Origin: Mesodorylaimus sp. YZB2_4
Lineage: Eukaryota; Nematoda; Enoplea; Dorylaimida; Dorylaimidae
Direction of reading: 5' to 3'
Assembly: GCA_030248295.1 (NCBI GenBank)
Contig: JASANH010000193.1
Span: 558,001 to 622,000, forward strand
Length of the DNA stretch: 64,000 nucleotides
Below, piece after piece: positions 1 through 12,472 of this stretch (position 1 is its first letter; each line of letters opens with the position of its first letter). A program made the translations under genes and the position numbers. The notes beneath the pieces are model-generated. The model ran no database searches. It was not told the DNA's origin and worked only from the letters and a program-made list of their open reading frames with translations.

Positions 1-19
1 CGTTGAGTAGAAGACCGCC

Positions 20-806
20 ATGGCCAACGTAAAAGAGCAGTTGCAGAACGAGCTGAACACCTTCCTGCAGCAGTAAGCAGCTCTTAAAGGCGGAAACTTC
101 GGGGCTCAACGAGATCCGCTTTCAGGGAGGACCGTCTGATCCCGAGGCTGCTGGCGAATCTTGAGTAATCCACGAAGGTGAAGCGCGAGCAGTTCGTGTA
201 CGGGTTCCTCGGCGTCGTCTCGCTCTACCTGGTCCTCGGTCACGGAGCCGAGCTGCTCTGCAACTTCATCGGGTTCGCCTATCCGGCCCACGCCTCGTGT
301 AAGTAGCACACTTGGTTGGGGGCTCGGTCCTGGGTGGCAGGTCCCCCATTTTAGTCGAGGCCATCGAAACGGACGACAAGGCGGACGACACGCAGTGGCT
401 GACCTACTGGACCGTGTTCGGCACCATCTCGCTGATCGACTTCGCCTCGGACAAGATCATGGGCTTCTTCCCCATCTACTGGCTGGCCAAGTGCATCTTC
501 CTGCTCTGGCTCTACCTGCCCATCTTCCGAGGAGCCGAGCAACTGTACAGGAACGCCTTCAATCCCCTGTTCAAGCGCCTGCGCCCCGCCATCGACGGCA
601 CGGCTGCCGATGTAAGCAGCCTCTTTTCGTGTCGCGCGCGTACGCAAGTCGCCTTCATGAAGCTCAGTCTTTTGCAGGTGAAGCAACAAGCTCAACAAGC
701 CGCCATCAACGAGTTGCAGGCCCAGGCTGCACCAGACTCGGCTGATCAGGCGCCGACGACGGGAAACGAGCCAATGGCCGCGGGCAACGAGCAACCACCG
801 ATGTAG
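20..806 (+). pseudogene. REEP5/6-type (TB2/DP1/HVA22) ER-shaping protein with an in-frame stop
   Basis: Four exons fit by phase: 20-72, 126-298, 355-611, 678-806 (204 codons with stop). The reading frame shows the TB2/DP1/HVA22 core: a first hydrophobic hairpin with LGHGAELLCNFIGFAYPA, then DDTQWLTYWTVFG, a second hairpin, and RGAEQLYR, all typical of REEP5/6. These proteins sit in the ER membrane as wedges that curve tubules. The tail is Gln/Ala/Pro rich. Codon 32 (166-168) is TAA, inside the conserved N-terminal helix just after LLANLE. The next in-frame Met lies far downstream in the second hairpin, so re-initiation would lose the first membrane hairpin. Either this copy is dead, or the stop is a base error or is edited. 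The family call is firm; the pseudogene status is not. The upstream promoter lies at the window edge. Confidence 0.75.
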
Positions 807-2065
807 ACGAAGATCGGGCACTGGTGACGGCTGAGTGACGAGAAACGATCGGAAGTTAATGATTCTTGCCGAATCTCGTGTTTTGTATGCTCGTTGAAAT
901 GACTGTGATTTTGAAAGAATACAGAAAAGAGGAGGGAAAGGAGGTCACTGATATCCCTCGTGTCGTGCGGTAATTCAACTAATATGCAGGTAAAACTGCA
1001 TTGAGGATTGAAACTGCACGCGCCGGGCTTTGGGCAACGTGCTATTGATGAGTAAAACTAAACTATTGCATTGCACTCATCCAAGCTTGTCCGCCAATGT
1101 CCGATATAGTGCTTTGAGTTTGAGCCGTCTGTACTTGCAGCTCTGTGGATTGTCGATATGCTTGTGGCCAAGACCATTCTGTGATTGGCGGGCGTAATTC
1201 ACACTATCTGCTTTGACCTGCTGGTGTCTCGCCTTCTATCAATAAAGTGCTTTATGCCCCTTCAACCGCTTCGCATTGCAAAGGCGGCATGCACGTACCT
1301 GCTATCGGATATGTCCTTATTTTACAGTAGTCTTCTGTGTAGCAGGTACTGCGACTATTTACAAGATGCGTCAAGGCACCGCGCACTGCCTATGACGCGG
1401 AGAGTTCACGCCGGCCATCGTTTTCCGAGTCCATCAAACCAGGCTGTTATTGGGGCAGTGGCCCATCGCTGAATCATTCAAAGGGCACTGCTACCGCCAA
1501 TGCGAGTAGACCGATATCAGCTGGGTCACTAGAACCTCTGCTGACAATGACTCAACACCACGCACAGGGAGGCTCGAACCAAATGATATGTATACCTTAG
1601 AATGGCCTCACAGAATTGGCATACTTCAATGCCCAAGACGGATATATCAAAGTGCAGAAGAAAAAGTAATCCCCCAACACGGTTAGACGCGTGGAATGCG
1701 ATCTTATCTATGCTGCCTCAGGATCTCGGGGGCCGCTTGAGCCATGAGAGACGTAGGCTGGGACCCTAAGCGTAAGGCACATCGGCAAAATTGGGTGGGA
1801 TCATCTTTGGGCCCAGTAACGGTCTGCAAAACTTAGCTTGTTGGCCGCTGGGTAAGTACACACAAATTTCAGTTCTGCAGCCAAACAACTGCGGAAGGCA
1901 TGAGGCGGATGGGGCTGAATTCTACAGAGGCGGGTGCATGATTCTCGCCCCTCAACAGTAATCGACCAGCACATTGTAAAGGAAAGCACTTGGAAGCCGA
2001 GCACAGTGGAAGGACCTCGTTCGTGTGTGCAGTTGTGTGCTATTATTCGCAACTGGGTGTTAAAT
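807..2065. other. spacer between REEP and lectin genes
   Basis: No coding region, RNA gene or clear repeat could be supported. A minus-strand GGTTCGAGCC-like box B stands near 1571-1582, hinting at an old tRNA-like retroposon, but no box A could be placed. Open frames here look random. Confidence 0.4.
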
Positions 2066-2798
2066 ATGGTCAAACACCTGCGCCTGATCTGGACCCTGCT
2101 GGCCGTCAGCGGCTCCGTCCTCGCCCAATGGTTGGCTCCGGTCGGCAACATTTGCGAGGACGACCAGTCTCGAAACGGCATCAGCAGTCGGACAGTGTTC
2201 AAATTCAGAAACCGCAAGGCGTGCTATTTCGTGGTCGACGGGGCCACCGATCGCTCGAATGTTTTCAAGAGCGGCCTGATGTGGGACCAGAACAAGCAGT
2301 TCAGCATCGGCACGGCTCGCGAGATCTGCGCCATGTACGGGGCAACGTTGCCCATGCTGAAGTCGAAAAGGGAAGAGGAGCACCTGATCGAGCACTATAA
2401 TGTGCCCCACGTGGACAGCATCGCCCTCGACCTGACCTTGGTAAGTCTAGTGATCGACTCGATGATGCTCTCTCTGTGACTGATGCTGGTTGTAGAAACG
2501 GGGTAGCCATTACGTGTGGGCCGACGGGACCCCTCTCGATCCGTCCATTCCCAACAAGCACGTGCCGCTGGCCTCTGATCAGGCCTACTCGTTCACGATT
2601 ATCCACAGGGATCGTCGACAGCTCTCGTGGCATGATCACGCCTCGAACGACTCAATCTGGAACGGCGTGACCGTCGTGTGCAGGCAAGAATTCGAAGGAG
2701 TCCTGGCCACTCTGGAGACGATCGTGGTAGGCACTGTCGTCGTTGTCGTCGTCACAGCTGCTGTTGTCATCATGACCATGGTCCTGAAACTGTGGTGA
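2066..2798 (+). CDS. C-type lectin-like domain protein with C-terminal membrane anchor
   Basis: Two exons, 2066-2440 and 2496-2798, joined in phase 0 by a 55-base GT-AG intron, give 225 residues. Residues 1-20 are a clear signal peptide (cut after SGSVLA). The middle is a C-type lectin-like fold: Cys in ACYF, ICAMYGATLP followed by an acidic helix (KSKREEEHL), a WADGTPLD loop, and a final VVCRQ. No EPN or QPD sugar-specificity triplet is visible, so calcium-dependent sugar binding is doubtful. The last ~25 residues are almost all Val/Thr/Ala/Met and should form a type I membrane anchor with a very short KLW tail. Nematodes have large families of such proteins, many in gut or epidermal immunity; that role is inference here. 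Confidence 0.75.
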
Positions 2799-3747
2799 CC
2801 CGTGATCGAGAATGCGTCGAGTCTTCAAATCTGTTTCATTATTACTAACTTGTGCATGTACGCGTATGTATTTCTGGCATTGCAGTTGTCATATTGCGTT
2901 TCTCCTCCCTTCCGTACTTAATGGGCAAATGCTGGCATGAAATTTGTAGATTGAGACAACCTGATAGAGATCTCCGCGTCGTAAACGGCTATGGTCACAG
3001 TCAGGTGCACCAATTTGAATTTGATTAGCAGAGTAGACTCCATGTTTGGTCCAGAGCAAACCGCCTCACTAATAGGGGTGCGCACATACCCCGCATTTCC
3101 TGTCACGGCAAATTTCCACCAAGCCTTGCCATTATTCTCGCCAAAGTCGTGTTTTCTTGCCAAGCTTTGTCCAAATTCATGCTAGTTGTCACGTCAAGAT
3201 CTTGCCACTATCCTAACGTTATCTCGGCAAGATATTTAGCATGCGCTTGCCAATAAAACCAAGTTTGGGCAATGCGGCACTGTACGGTACTTTGCCGCCG
3301 ACCATGTTTCAAGTTGACGAATCTTATATCTTTTCACGGCCGCCTGGCATGGAGTAACCTCCTTTATCCATATCCCGCATTTAAAAAATTATACTTTTCT
3401 TTGACTAGTAACAAGTTTTTCCTTCTCGCAGAATGTCAACTAGGTCAGAACATCGAAAAGGCAGTTTCGGTCAAGAGTCAATTACGGGGTTCACGAAGAA
3501 AAAGTAGGTGAACATATCGCCTATCACTCAATCACCTCCGTAGAGTTGAACCAATGGCCGACCGCGCCTAGTCTATTTGAGACTGCATTCACGCTCTTCG
3601 AAATGCGTGCAAGGTGTTATTTGCAAATAGGTCGAACGTGTCTTCTATCTTGCTCGTTAACTGAGACTGTTCCGATTTTATCTTTTAACTGGGTCAAAAA
3701 CCGTTTCAGTTCAGAGGTCTTCTAGGGGTGTGCGGGGGCAGCGTGCC
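2799..3747. other. spacer upstream of the collagen gene
   Basis: AT-rich stretch with short unconnected open frames; no gene or repeat recognised. Its 3' end carries the collagen core promoter. Confidence 0.4.
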
Positions 3748-3755
3748 TATATAAT
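3748..3755 (+). promoter_or_regulatory. TATA box of the collagen gene
   Basis: TATATAAT lies 84 bases before the collagen ATG, leaving room for a start site about 30 bases downstream and a short leader. Nematode collagen genes usually have TATA boxes. Confidence 0.55.
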
Positions 3756-3838
3756 CAGCCAGGTACCATCCAAATCATTACCTTCTGTTCCTCTCATCGC
3801 AGTCAGTTGTACTAAAGGAGTTAAAAGTTTCGAAGAAA

Positions 3839-5338
3839 ATGGTGGTTGTATTTGATGAGAGCATTGGGGAGGATGTGCCTGAGTATCGTCAAATTCGTCG
3901 AGGTGCCTTCTTGGCCGTCGTTGTGAGCACGGTGGCGGCTGTTGGTTGCGTGATTAGCCTTCCTCTTATGTACAATTATGTACAGCGGCTGCATGCCCAT
4001 GCTGAAATTGAGCTCGACTTTTGTAAAGCTCGAACGCGAGACATGTGGGTGGAAATGCTGACCATAAAGCAGTCCTCATGGCACACGCCAACGGCCGTCG
4101 AAGCTGCTCGGCGAAGAAGGCAATGGTTGTTCGGTCAGTGGGCAAACGTGGCTGCTGGCGTGGCTACGTTCGGTTCCGAATACGCGGTAGCTCCTGCTGC
4201 TGCTGGTACTCCAGTTCCTATTGGTGTGGGCACTGAAGCCACTGGAGCAAGCCCTGGTGTCGGTGCCGAAAGCGTGAGCACTGGACTCGCTGGTACAGGT
4301 GCTGTAGGACCAGGCGCATCAGTGCCACCTGTTTTGCAGCCTGTATCTGCACCTCTCATACCTGCAGCACCTGTTCAGCAGCCATTGTGTCCTTGTGGTA
4401 CCGGTGAACCAGGCCCTCCAGGTCCTGCAGGTACGTTCTCGTAAAGTCACGTAATGGCACGACACCATGAGATGTTGATTTAGGTGAGCCCGGCACGGAC
4501 GGAAAGGATGGAGAACCTGGCAAAGAAGGCCCGTCTGGCAAGAGTAGCTCATGCCCGCCTGCTGAAGCTGTTGAACCAGTAAATGAACCTCTCTCTTCTG
4601 TACATTACATTCTGTAGCCCTACACCAGCGCATGTGACCTCCCTTTTCAGTGTATTATCTGCATGCCCGGACCGGCTGGTCCAGCGGGCGAGATCGGAGC
4701 CAAGGGTCCGGATGGTCCCAAAGGTGCTCCTGGTGCCAACGGAGTGAATGGAAAGACTGGTGAGAGGGGTATGGTCGGATCTGAAGGTGAGTTTCGGGAA
4801 GCACAAGACGAAAGGGTCCGTGTCAGTCCGTATTGTTTTCAGGCCCACCCGGACGACCAGGTGGTCCAGGACCGAAAGGCCCAGTTGGTGAACCTGGACC
4901 AATCACCAATGTAACTTCGTACTTCCAATGTAGTTGCCAGCTTCTGTTATCGCCCAGTTTTAGGTCGATGGCCCAGCTGGTCCGCCAGGTCCTGCAGGAG
5001 GTCCAGGCGCCACGGGACCCCCAGGACCACCTGGAAGCGATGGCAAAAGCTTTGATAAAGGTCTGTGATACCTTCTCTGGCCTTAGATCTAATCCCGCAC
5101 ATGATTACCAAATCCCATCTCCATTTCAGGCCCATCTGGACCCGAAGGAGAGGCGGTAAGGCGCTGTTTCCCTTTGCCCACTTGAGTGCACCTCACTTAT
5201 GCTTTATTGCAGGGTGATGCTGGACCTGGTGGCGCACCTGGGGGACAAGGCCCGCCTGGTTCTAGAGGCAAATTCGGTTCCCCAGGTCCATGCGATCATT
5301 GCCCAACACCGAGGACAGCACCCGGTTATAGGATTTAG
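3839..5338 (+). CDS. nematode cuticle collagen
   Basis: Seven exons (3839-4430, 4484-4578, 4651-4786, 4843-4910, 4964-5060, 5130-5155, 5213-5338) give 379 residues with every phase consistent. The N-terminus is the cuticle-collagen domain: YRQIRRGAFLAVVVSTVA enters a membrane segment at about residues 23-45, then a Cys/Trp-containing region. RRRRQ near residue 97 is a likely subtilisin-type processing site. A long Ala/Pro/Val/Gly stretch follows, then CPCGTG and interrupted Gly-X-Y blocks (PGPPGPAG, PPGRPGGPGPKG) flanked by Cys pairs. It ends CDHCPTPRTAPGYRI, the C-terminal signature of one cuticle collagen group. The product should be secreted by the hypodermis and cross-linked into cuticle trimers. 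Seven exons is more than most Caenorhabditis collagens have. This gene is the main evidence that the DNA is nematode. Confidence 0.93.
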
Positions 5339-6862
5339 GGTCTCTTCCTATGGTCGAACCAACTCACTTTCAGAATTTATAGGTTAGGCTTTCCAAAGAT
5401 CTGTTCCTATTTCTTTGTGTACCTGTGCATTTGCTGTCATCATCAAAAAGAGGACAGAAACTTTACAAGTTTTGGTTTTCCTGATGAAGAACACTAGGCA
5501 AGAAACGGAGGCAACATGCGTCACGAGCAAAGCCATGAGACATCCAGCCCACGCCAGATATAGCATCGGTATCCATCATATCCCCCACTCACTCATACGC
5601 TGCATAACTAGATAGAATAACTGGTTTCGAAACACTCTAGGCACTCTCTGAAGTCGCGAACATAAATGTCATCCTTTCGATGCAACTGTCAAACACTGTT
5701 CTGTTGACCCATCTTCGCCTATGCGTCATCGACTGATGTTTAGTAAAGCGAAGCAGGTTCTTGCAGGGCGTTCTCCTTGTCGACATATTGCGCATACTCG
5801 CTTCAGATCAAATTTGGTAGCCGGTTTCGTCGTGCACAGTACAGTGTACACATAGGTGATTTAGTGAATTGGGGTCGCCTCCCACTACGACACGTACTGG
5901 CTGACAGTCGGTAGTCGTGTATGTGCTTTGCCAAGAACAGGCTATGTACAGTCGAAGGTGTGTGCAATACCTGCCCCCCTGCGCCTGGACATGATGCGCA
6001 GTTGACTGACAGAAAAGATATACGATCAGTCGACCGACTCACTCACTTTCGCATTCTCAATATATCGAAGATTACGGAACCTCATCCGCGTCGTGACTGA
6101 AACAGTGCGTGTGAAAAAAGCTCGCCGTTTGAACATAGAATTGAGCAGAAATGCAAGTAAGTGCCTTTGCTGTTTCCTTCTAAGGACCTCGTTTTCCCAC
6201 CAATCTTTCCTGTGGTTTTTCCATGATTACCCCAAATGTACTGTACTTAACTCTCTTGTGTCCGCGCTCTTATGACATCACGAAGGTACGAATGTGCCAA
6301 GCGCGTGTCCACCACCACACGGCAGTTGTATGGATAAGGCCTGGCAAAGCACATACTCCAAGCCCCCCAAATCGGCTTATCCAAACCAGACCAGATGTCA
6401 AGCCTGTTTTTGCACCATTGTGTGCAAAAATCGCCACCACAAATGCCCCAAGTGACAATCTGTAAAATCAGGTGCAGCGATTTGCAATTTGACATTTTTT
6501 ACTCGACTGTGTTGACAGAACTGTTTTGTGCGCTTGTACAGTACAATAGAGCCGCTTCGCGGGAACTTGGCTTACGTGCAGCAGCTGACACCTTCCACTG
6601 TTTGAGAAGAAATCAATAAGAATCAGAGGATTACTACGTTGCCAGGTAAAATCTATGTTCAGTAGCGGCATTAGCTCGCCGCTCAACTTACCTCTTTCTA
6701 AAGCCGACTGCCAGCACGGCTGATCTGTCACAATTGTCCAGTAGAATCATGAGATCAGCTGTTTCTGACAAGGTATAGATTCATGGGATAGATTCAGGCA
6801 CGGTCCGATTAAGGGTCAACCCTTTATGAGGACGGATAGGGCCAAGAGAGGACTCTTCAATA
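5339..6862. other. spacer between collagen and anoctamin
   Basis: No gene supported. Open frames on both strands lack family similarity and splice context. Confidence 0.4.
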
Positions 6863-6979
6863 ATGTTCTGTCACAGTGACTCAACCATCGCTCTTCGATT
6901 TCAGGCGCACCGCGGGTTTTCACCTCATGACCAATGGGAACGCCCTCGAGGACACCCGAGAGAGGAGATCAATCTGAAA

Positions 6980-9900
6980 ATGTACTCCACGAAGCCACCT
7001 CCAGCCGAATATCCGACAGCGAGTCCTGATCGATCACTGAATGCCAGCAGAGGTACTTACTTCAAAGATGGTGTTCGAAGGATCGACTACGTCTTCGTTT
7101 ACGAGTCGGAACGTAAACGATCCTTCGGCAATGACTTGCAAGACGTCGCGTCGAATGCCATGAAAACGACGAGAAAACGACTTGCCATGAAAAAACGCGG
7201 GGGCAAGAATGAGCACGAAAAAAGTTCCCCTATGGCCCGCATCCAGTATTACTTGGCCAATCTGGTCGATGCTGGATTGGATACTGAAACGGACACCCAT
7301 CACGAGGAAGATCGGATCGTAACAGTGGTCAAGCTGCACGCGACTTGGGACGCCTTGTGCAGGGAAGCAGAAGTACTAAGAATGAAAATGCCCCTGAAAT
7401 TAGTAGACACCTACGAGGCGGCTGTCTCCAAAGAAGAGTCGTATTGGGCAAAATTTTGGAATCTAAATTGGATAGGGAGAAGAAACGACGATGAACCAGA
7501 AGGTGACAAGTCCAACATCTATTGGCGATTTGATCGTGACCACTTGGAACGATATCAGATTCCCAGGAACAGAGACGAGTTCTTTTCGGTAATTCAACGG
7601 TCCGAGATGACCTGGGAAATCATGCAGGTGAGCAGACGTGGAAGCTAGTGCGCAAGCTGAAGCTCACCCTTCCTCAATAATTTAGGACTGCCGTAACGAC
7701 CCCCACAATAAGGAGAGACGAGGTATCGAAGCCTTGCTCGAAGAGGGGATAATAGAGACAGCCTATCCTCTGCATCACGGTGACTACAGCATTCCAACTG
7801 GCACTTCACCTTCCGAATATTGTTTCCGACAAAAACTGCACGCTGATTGGGCAACCATTTGGGCTTTGTTCAAACCGCAGCCCCTGAATCGTATTCGTAA
7901 TTACTTTGGCGAGAAAGTGGGCTTCTATTTTGCCTACATGCAGTTCTATACGCTTCATCTTCTCATCCCATCCGTCTTTGGTCTGGCAGCGTTCCTATAC
8001 GGTCTGATTTCGGTGGCAACGAACGTAAAGCCGGTCATTAACGACATCTGTAATCCTCGTGGCGAGGTCGGCGAATACGACATGTGCCCCATTTGCCAAC
8101 CGCCATCATGCGAGCCGTTCAAAATGTACGAAGAAGGGTGCTTCCGATCAAAATGGCAATATCGATTAGACAACGAGGCCACTCTTATCGTTGCTATTTT
8201 GACCGTATTTTGGTGCGCTTTCTTTATAAAGTATTGGAAACGACGTCAGGCCCGATTAGCCTTTGATTGGCAAACTTACAACATGTACGAGCTGCCTGGC
8301 CAGATCAGACCAGACTACGAAGAACGAGCTACGGAGGAGAAGATCGATCAGATAACAGCCGTCAAAGAACCCCACGTGCCCATGTCCAAGCGATTACCTT
8401 GGATCATAGCGTCCATTGCAGTCACTATTCTTCTACTGGCTGCAGCTATACTCAGTTTGATGGGCTTGATCGCGGCTCGTATTGCCATGTACGACGCCTT
8501 CCGAAAGTTGGGTGGTGAATTCAAGAAGAAGAATGTGGAGGCGTCGAGGTGGACAGCCCACTTCCTAATCTTTGTCATGGTCACAATCTTCGAAAAAGTT
8601 TATCACGCCATCGCTGAAAAGTTGACCATTTGGGAATGTTGGAAAACAGATGTGAAATTTAACTTTTCCCTTTTATGGAAATTGTTTATTTTATCTGAAC
8701 TAGTCGACTTTCTTCCAATCGCCTATGCCGCCTGGGCCAAAGGCCGGTCTGTGCGAACTCCTATTAACTTATCGCCTTACACTGAGACTTGCGAGCCAGG
8801 TGGATGCATGGGCGAGGTAAGGCTTAATATGGTATTTTATAACACTGACCCTGAGCTCTCGGGTAACCTGCCGTACACTGATACGCCCACCTAGTGGAAA
8901 AGCACAGTCATGTCATTCTTTATCCATGGCCAAACACTACAGTATCGAGGTATAAGGAACTAATAAATCGACCATCATTTTTTACCCAGGCGGGAGTAGA
9001 ACCCTGTCCTGTAAAAGCGTACTAAGGATTAGCGTGAGAGGCAGATGCCTTAACCCACTAGGCCACGACCCGGAATCCGGGCTTGTCACACACAAAGCTT
9101 GGAAGAGCTCGAAATTGGTCGACTCGGCCGTCTAAGAAAGCAGTGAAGTTCTCTCTGCTTCTTGCACGCCTGGCGGTGGGTGACTCACCCTTCATCCCTC
9201 CGGGGTCAGTAAGTGAGGAGAGGCCATATGTGGCGGGAGGCTATCGAAACCAGGTCCCCTCAGGCAGCACGGGCATGGTATGGTTACCTCACGGGGTAAC
9301 TCCGACATTAAGGAGCAAGGAACACGCGCTCTATCCTGGCATGTATTCTGGATGGGCTAGAAGATAGCAAGATAGGGTCAACTAGCAAGCCCCTTAGCCA
9401 CATTGAAAGGGTCAAAAATCGACCTCACCTGGAACGACCAGGATGGGTAAAGATAAAAATCCCTGCAGTACACCCGTGCACATAAAATTACGTACTGTCA
9501 TTTTCAGGTGGTGGAACTCGTAGCCGTCTTGTTGGTTGCCAGGCTCGTCGTGGGCAATCTGATCGAATTCATCGTCCCTATCATTCGAAGCTACATTGTC
9601 CGACGTCGAGAAAAAAAGAGGATGGAAAACCTACGTCGCAATTCGAGCCACGGAGCAAGATGGCCTCAGTGGTTGAAGGACTACCACCTGGAAGAAATGC
9701 AACTGGACGGTGTCAGCAAGGAGCTAATGGAAATGATGATCCAAATATCTTTCATCGTCTTCTTTGTGCCTGCCCTAACTTTGGCCCCAGTCCTATGCTT
9801 CATCAACAACATTATCGAAATTCGTGTCGATGCCTTGAATTTCCTCTCCTCCCATCGACGTAAAACGCCACAACGGGTACCCCACTTCGAAACGTGGAAT

Positions 9901-10665
9901 ATCTTCTTGGAAATCATCTTGAAAGTGGGTGTGGTAGTGAATGCCGCCCTTATCGCCTTCACCAGCGAGATCATTCCCCGACTCTTCTACAAGTACCAAG
10001 TGAGCGAGTCCAATGGTACATTCGTCGGTTATCCCCGCTTCAGCATGTCCAGATTGAATGTATCGCACTGGCCAGCACTGCAAGCAGTCGTGGACGAGGC
10101 TCGAGAAAAGTTAGCCCACGCGGCAGGAAAGGCATCGGAAAGTCTTTCGAATGTGACCAGCCCTCATCACAGATTCCTTCGATCAGCCGCCAACAAAGCT
10201 AAAGAAATAGAAGAGGAAGAGTGGTTAGCTGGATTGAAAGAATGTCACTATTTCGATTATCGCGACAACGAGTACCCCTACGCCAAGTCCATGCTCTATT
10301 GGCACGTGCTCACTTACCGAATCGCCGCATTCGCTTTATTCGCCATTGGCTTCTACGTCATCATTTTCCTGATCGATCGTCTGATCAAAGATGTGCCATC
10401 GGATATTCAGAAAAAGATGAAGCGTCATCAGTACATTGTCACCAAGTACTTGGAAGAACAGGGCGATGCCAAAGGCCATCAGTATGCCACACCTGCCCCA
10501 CTCAATCAACCAGCCCCCGCTCCAACCAATGCGCCACAGGATGACTGGAAGCAAAATGCTGAATACGCCGAGTACGACGAGCCCAGGCCAGACTATGACG
10601 ATGACCACATGCACAGGGGAGGGGGGATGGTGAACAGAGTCTATATCGATGATGATCACCTGTGA
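6980..10665 (+). CDS. anoctamin (TMEM16 family channel/scramblase)
   Basis: Three coding exons, 6980-7627, 7686-8816 and 9508-10665, all phase 0, give about 978 residues; the family is usually 800-1100. GTYFKDGVRRIDYVFVYE is the start of the cytosolic dimerisation domain. About ten membrane segments follow, with DYSIPTG...NPRG, a Cys-rich first extracellular loop, ETCEPGGC before TM7, NLIEFIVP in TM7, and NNIIEIRVDA in TM8. The Glu and Asp of that last motif match calcium-binding positions of the family. In TM6 the usual FVN motif is replaced by LSELVDF, so one calcium ligand may differ. The C-terminus is Asp/Tyr/His rich. It could be a calcium-activated chloride channel or a lipid scramblase. 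The frame stays open upstream to an ATG at 6863, with a possible splice acceptor near 6904, so a further 5' exon is possible. Intron 2 carries two SINEs. Confidence 0.88.
8935..9072 (-). repeat. SINE-A copy (tRNA-derived), tail degraded
   Basis: Read on the minus strand it begins GGGTCGTGGCCTAGTGGGTT (box A), passes TGCCTCTCACGC and has a worn box B followed by CCCGCCTGGGTAAAAAATGA, then decays into GTTCCTTATACCTCGA. It matches the copies at 49044, 55124 and 56949 but lacks their 3' tail. It lies in anoctamin intron 2. Confidence 0.75.
9083..9470 (+). repeat. SINE-C copy, 5'-truncated
   Basis: About 380 bases closely resemble 37745-38185: GTGAAGTTCTCTCTGC, a GAGAGGCC block, ACACGCGC, GGATGG, GCAAGATAGGGTCAAC and GGTCAAAAATCGACCTC occur in the same order. 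The tRNA-like head seen in the other copy is missing. It abuts the SINE-A copy in anoctamin intron 2. Confidence 0.75.
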
Positions 10666-10826
10666 CCATATCCTATGCTGTGTCATAGTTCGGCCATGTG
10701 CCAGATAGTACTAGAATCTAGACAGGTCGTAGATTCTTGTTTTTTCGAATCTCACCTCCCATCGAACGAGGACCTTCCTCACCCGCTACTTGCCTGATAA
10801 CAACATTCCACAGCGATTTTTTTTTA

Positions 10827-10832
10827 TTCTAT
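10827..10832 (-). terminator. poly(A) signal of the uS2m gene
   Basis: AATAAA on the minus strand, about 30 bases past the uS2m stop codon, in a T/A-rich stretch. Confidence 0.5.
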
Positions 10833-10861
10833 TACTACACTTCATTCCACACACCTTACTG

Positions 10862-12145
10862 TCAAATCAGCTTTTCACCACGTTGCCTCCTCTTTTCCAC
10901 AGCTACTGCATCAGGAAAATCGATCTTTGCCTTCTCTTTGCCTCTTCTAATAGCTTCTTTGAATAATTGCAAATAAAGTCGGACGGCCGTTGGGGAATCG
11001 TCGTTTCCAGGGATAGGATACGTCAAAGTATCCGGGTCGCAGTTGCTATCCACAACGCCAACTGTTGGTATGCACAAGTCGTTCAATTCGATAATAGCCT
11101 TGTGTCGTTCGAATACGGATTCCATAGTTGTGCAGAAGATACCCAAATCGGGATATCGGATAACGCTGCCGAACATCAGTTTCGAATCAACCAAAGTGCC
11201 GGGCACAAATCGGCGACAATGCGAATACTCGCCGATTTCCTTCGCAGTTTGTTCGATCAGGTGGATATTCCAACTGAAAATGAAAGATACAATATCGGTT
11301 CTATTATAGCTGTGCAGCAGCATGACGACTGATGCATGGTCCCACGAGGTCCTTGTGTAATGCATATTAGCTCGTAAGAACGGGGCGAAAACCATTGCAG
11401 TCCCCAGACATTGGAAGCAGCCCTATCCGCACTTCATATGCCAGAACTCACGATCAGCAGCAGCGAACCACCCGTAAATCAGCTGTGACTCACTTAGCAT
11501 ACTGCCGAGGGCTTCAAACAAGCAGCGAATCAGGCACTGGCGCTGGAACCCTCTTTGTGCGCTTCCGTTGTCATCCTGGAACGCTGGTTTTCAGCTAATC
11601 GCCTCAGAGCCTACCATAATACTACTCATAAGGGGACTGGGGGCATCAGGAGGCCCAGGCCACAAAATTTACTAGTCAAACCCATCCGCCCTCTCTTACC
11701 TGTCCCCTCCGAAAAATACGACAATGGCACATCGATAAGCCATGTGAGCAACAAAGTTCAAAGCGGCTTGAAGGTGAACAGCCGTTTTATCCAGATCGAA
11801 CACACAAACGCCCAATCGTTCGCCGAATAGATACGGTTTCATCTTGTCGTTCAGCGTTCCAACTTTATGCCCAAGATGCACACGCGCTTCCAACAGCTGC
11901 CGAACTGTGAACAAATTGGTTACTCGGAAATAATCTGGATCCTGTAACGACTTGTAGAATTGATCTTCAGGACCGACCGTTGGTAATACTTTGAGCGGAG
12001 TAGCTGGTCTCGGTTTCGGTGGTTCGTTAAAGTCAAGGGGAGGCCAGTCTCGGATATTTCGTTTCGCATCACCAGAATTAAAGGCGTAATGCCGCCTGAA
12101 AATCTTCATCAAACATCGAATTGAACTTCGCGACGCCACGTTCAT
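10862..12145 (-). CDS. mrps-2: mitochondrial small-subunit ribosomal protein uS2m
   Basis: Two exons, 12145-11700 and 11273-10862, joined in phase 2 (AG|T), give 285 residues; human MRPS2 is of similar size. The N-terminus (MNVASRSSIRCLMKIFRRH) is basic and free of acids, as a mitochondrial targeting sequence should be. The uS2 core is clear: LLEARVHLGHKVGTLND near residues 90-110, FDLDKTAVHLQAALNF, then GEYSHCRRFVPGTL, PDLGIFCTTME, IPTVGVVDSNCDPDTLTYPIPGNDD in order, and a basic C-terminus. It should sit in the mitoribosome small subunit near the head and platform. An upstream in-frame ATG (12226) would add 27 residues, but they would delay the transit peptide, so the internal ATG is preferred. 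It converges on the anoctamin gene. Confidence 0.92.
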
Positions 12146-12472
12146 GACTCTGAAAAGTGCACTTTCACCATTGGCACAACCCACCTCATTTTCAAAATAT
12201 CCATGGCAGATCAGCCAGAATCTCATTCAGACACTCGTACCTACCAAGACCTCATATCTTTACTATAATGCATCCGTCGTAAAAAAGTTTACACATAATT
12301 CACATGCCAAGACCCTTCGCAGCAAAAATACATAAAACTCCCCACGACTGATAGTTAAGAACTCATAATCTTGGTCATATCGCACTAAAATGCAGGAAAG
12401 TGAACCGCCACCCCATAAAATATCAGTTAAATAACCTCAGTATCACATCAAACCTTAGAGAGCCGCCGCCAA

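Noticed and set aside
1185-1472. Open frame of 95 codons
   Set aside because: Composition and lack of splice sites or family similarity suggest chance.
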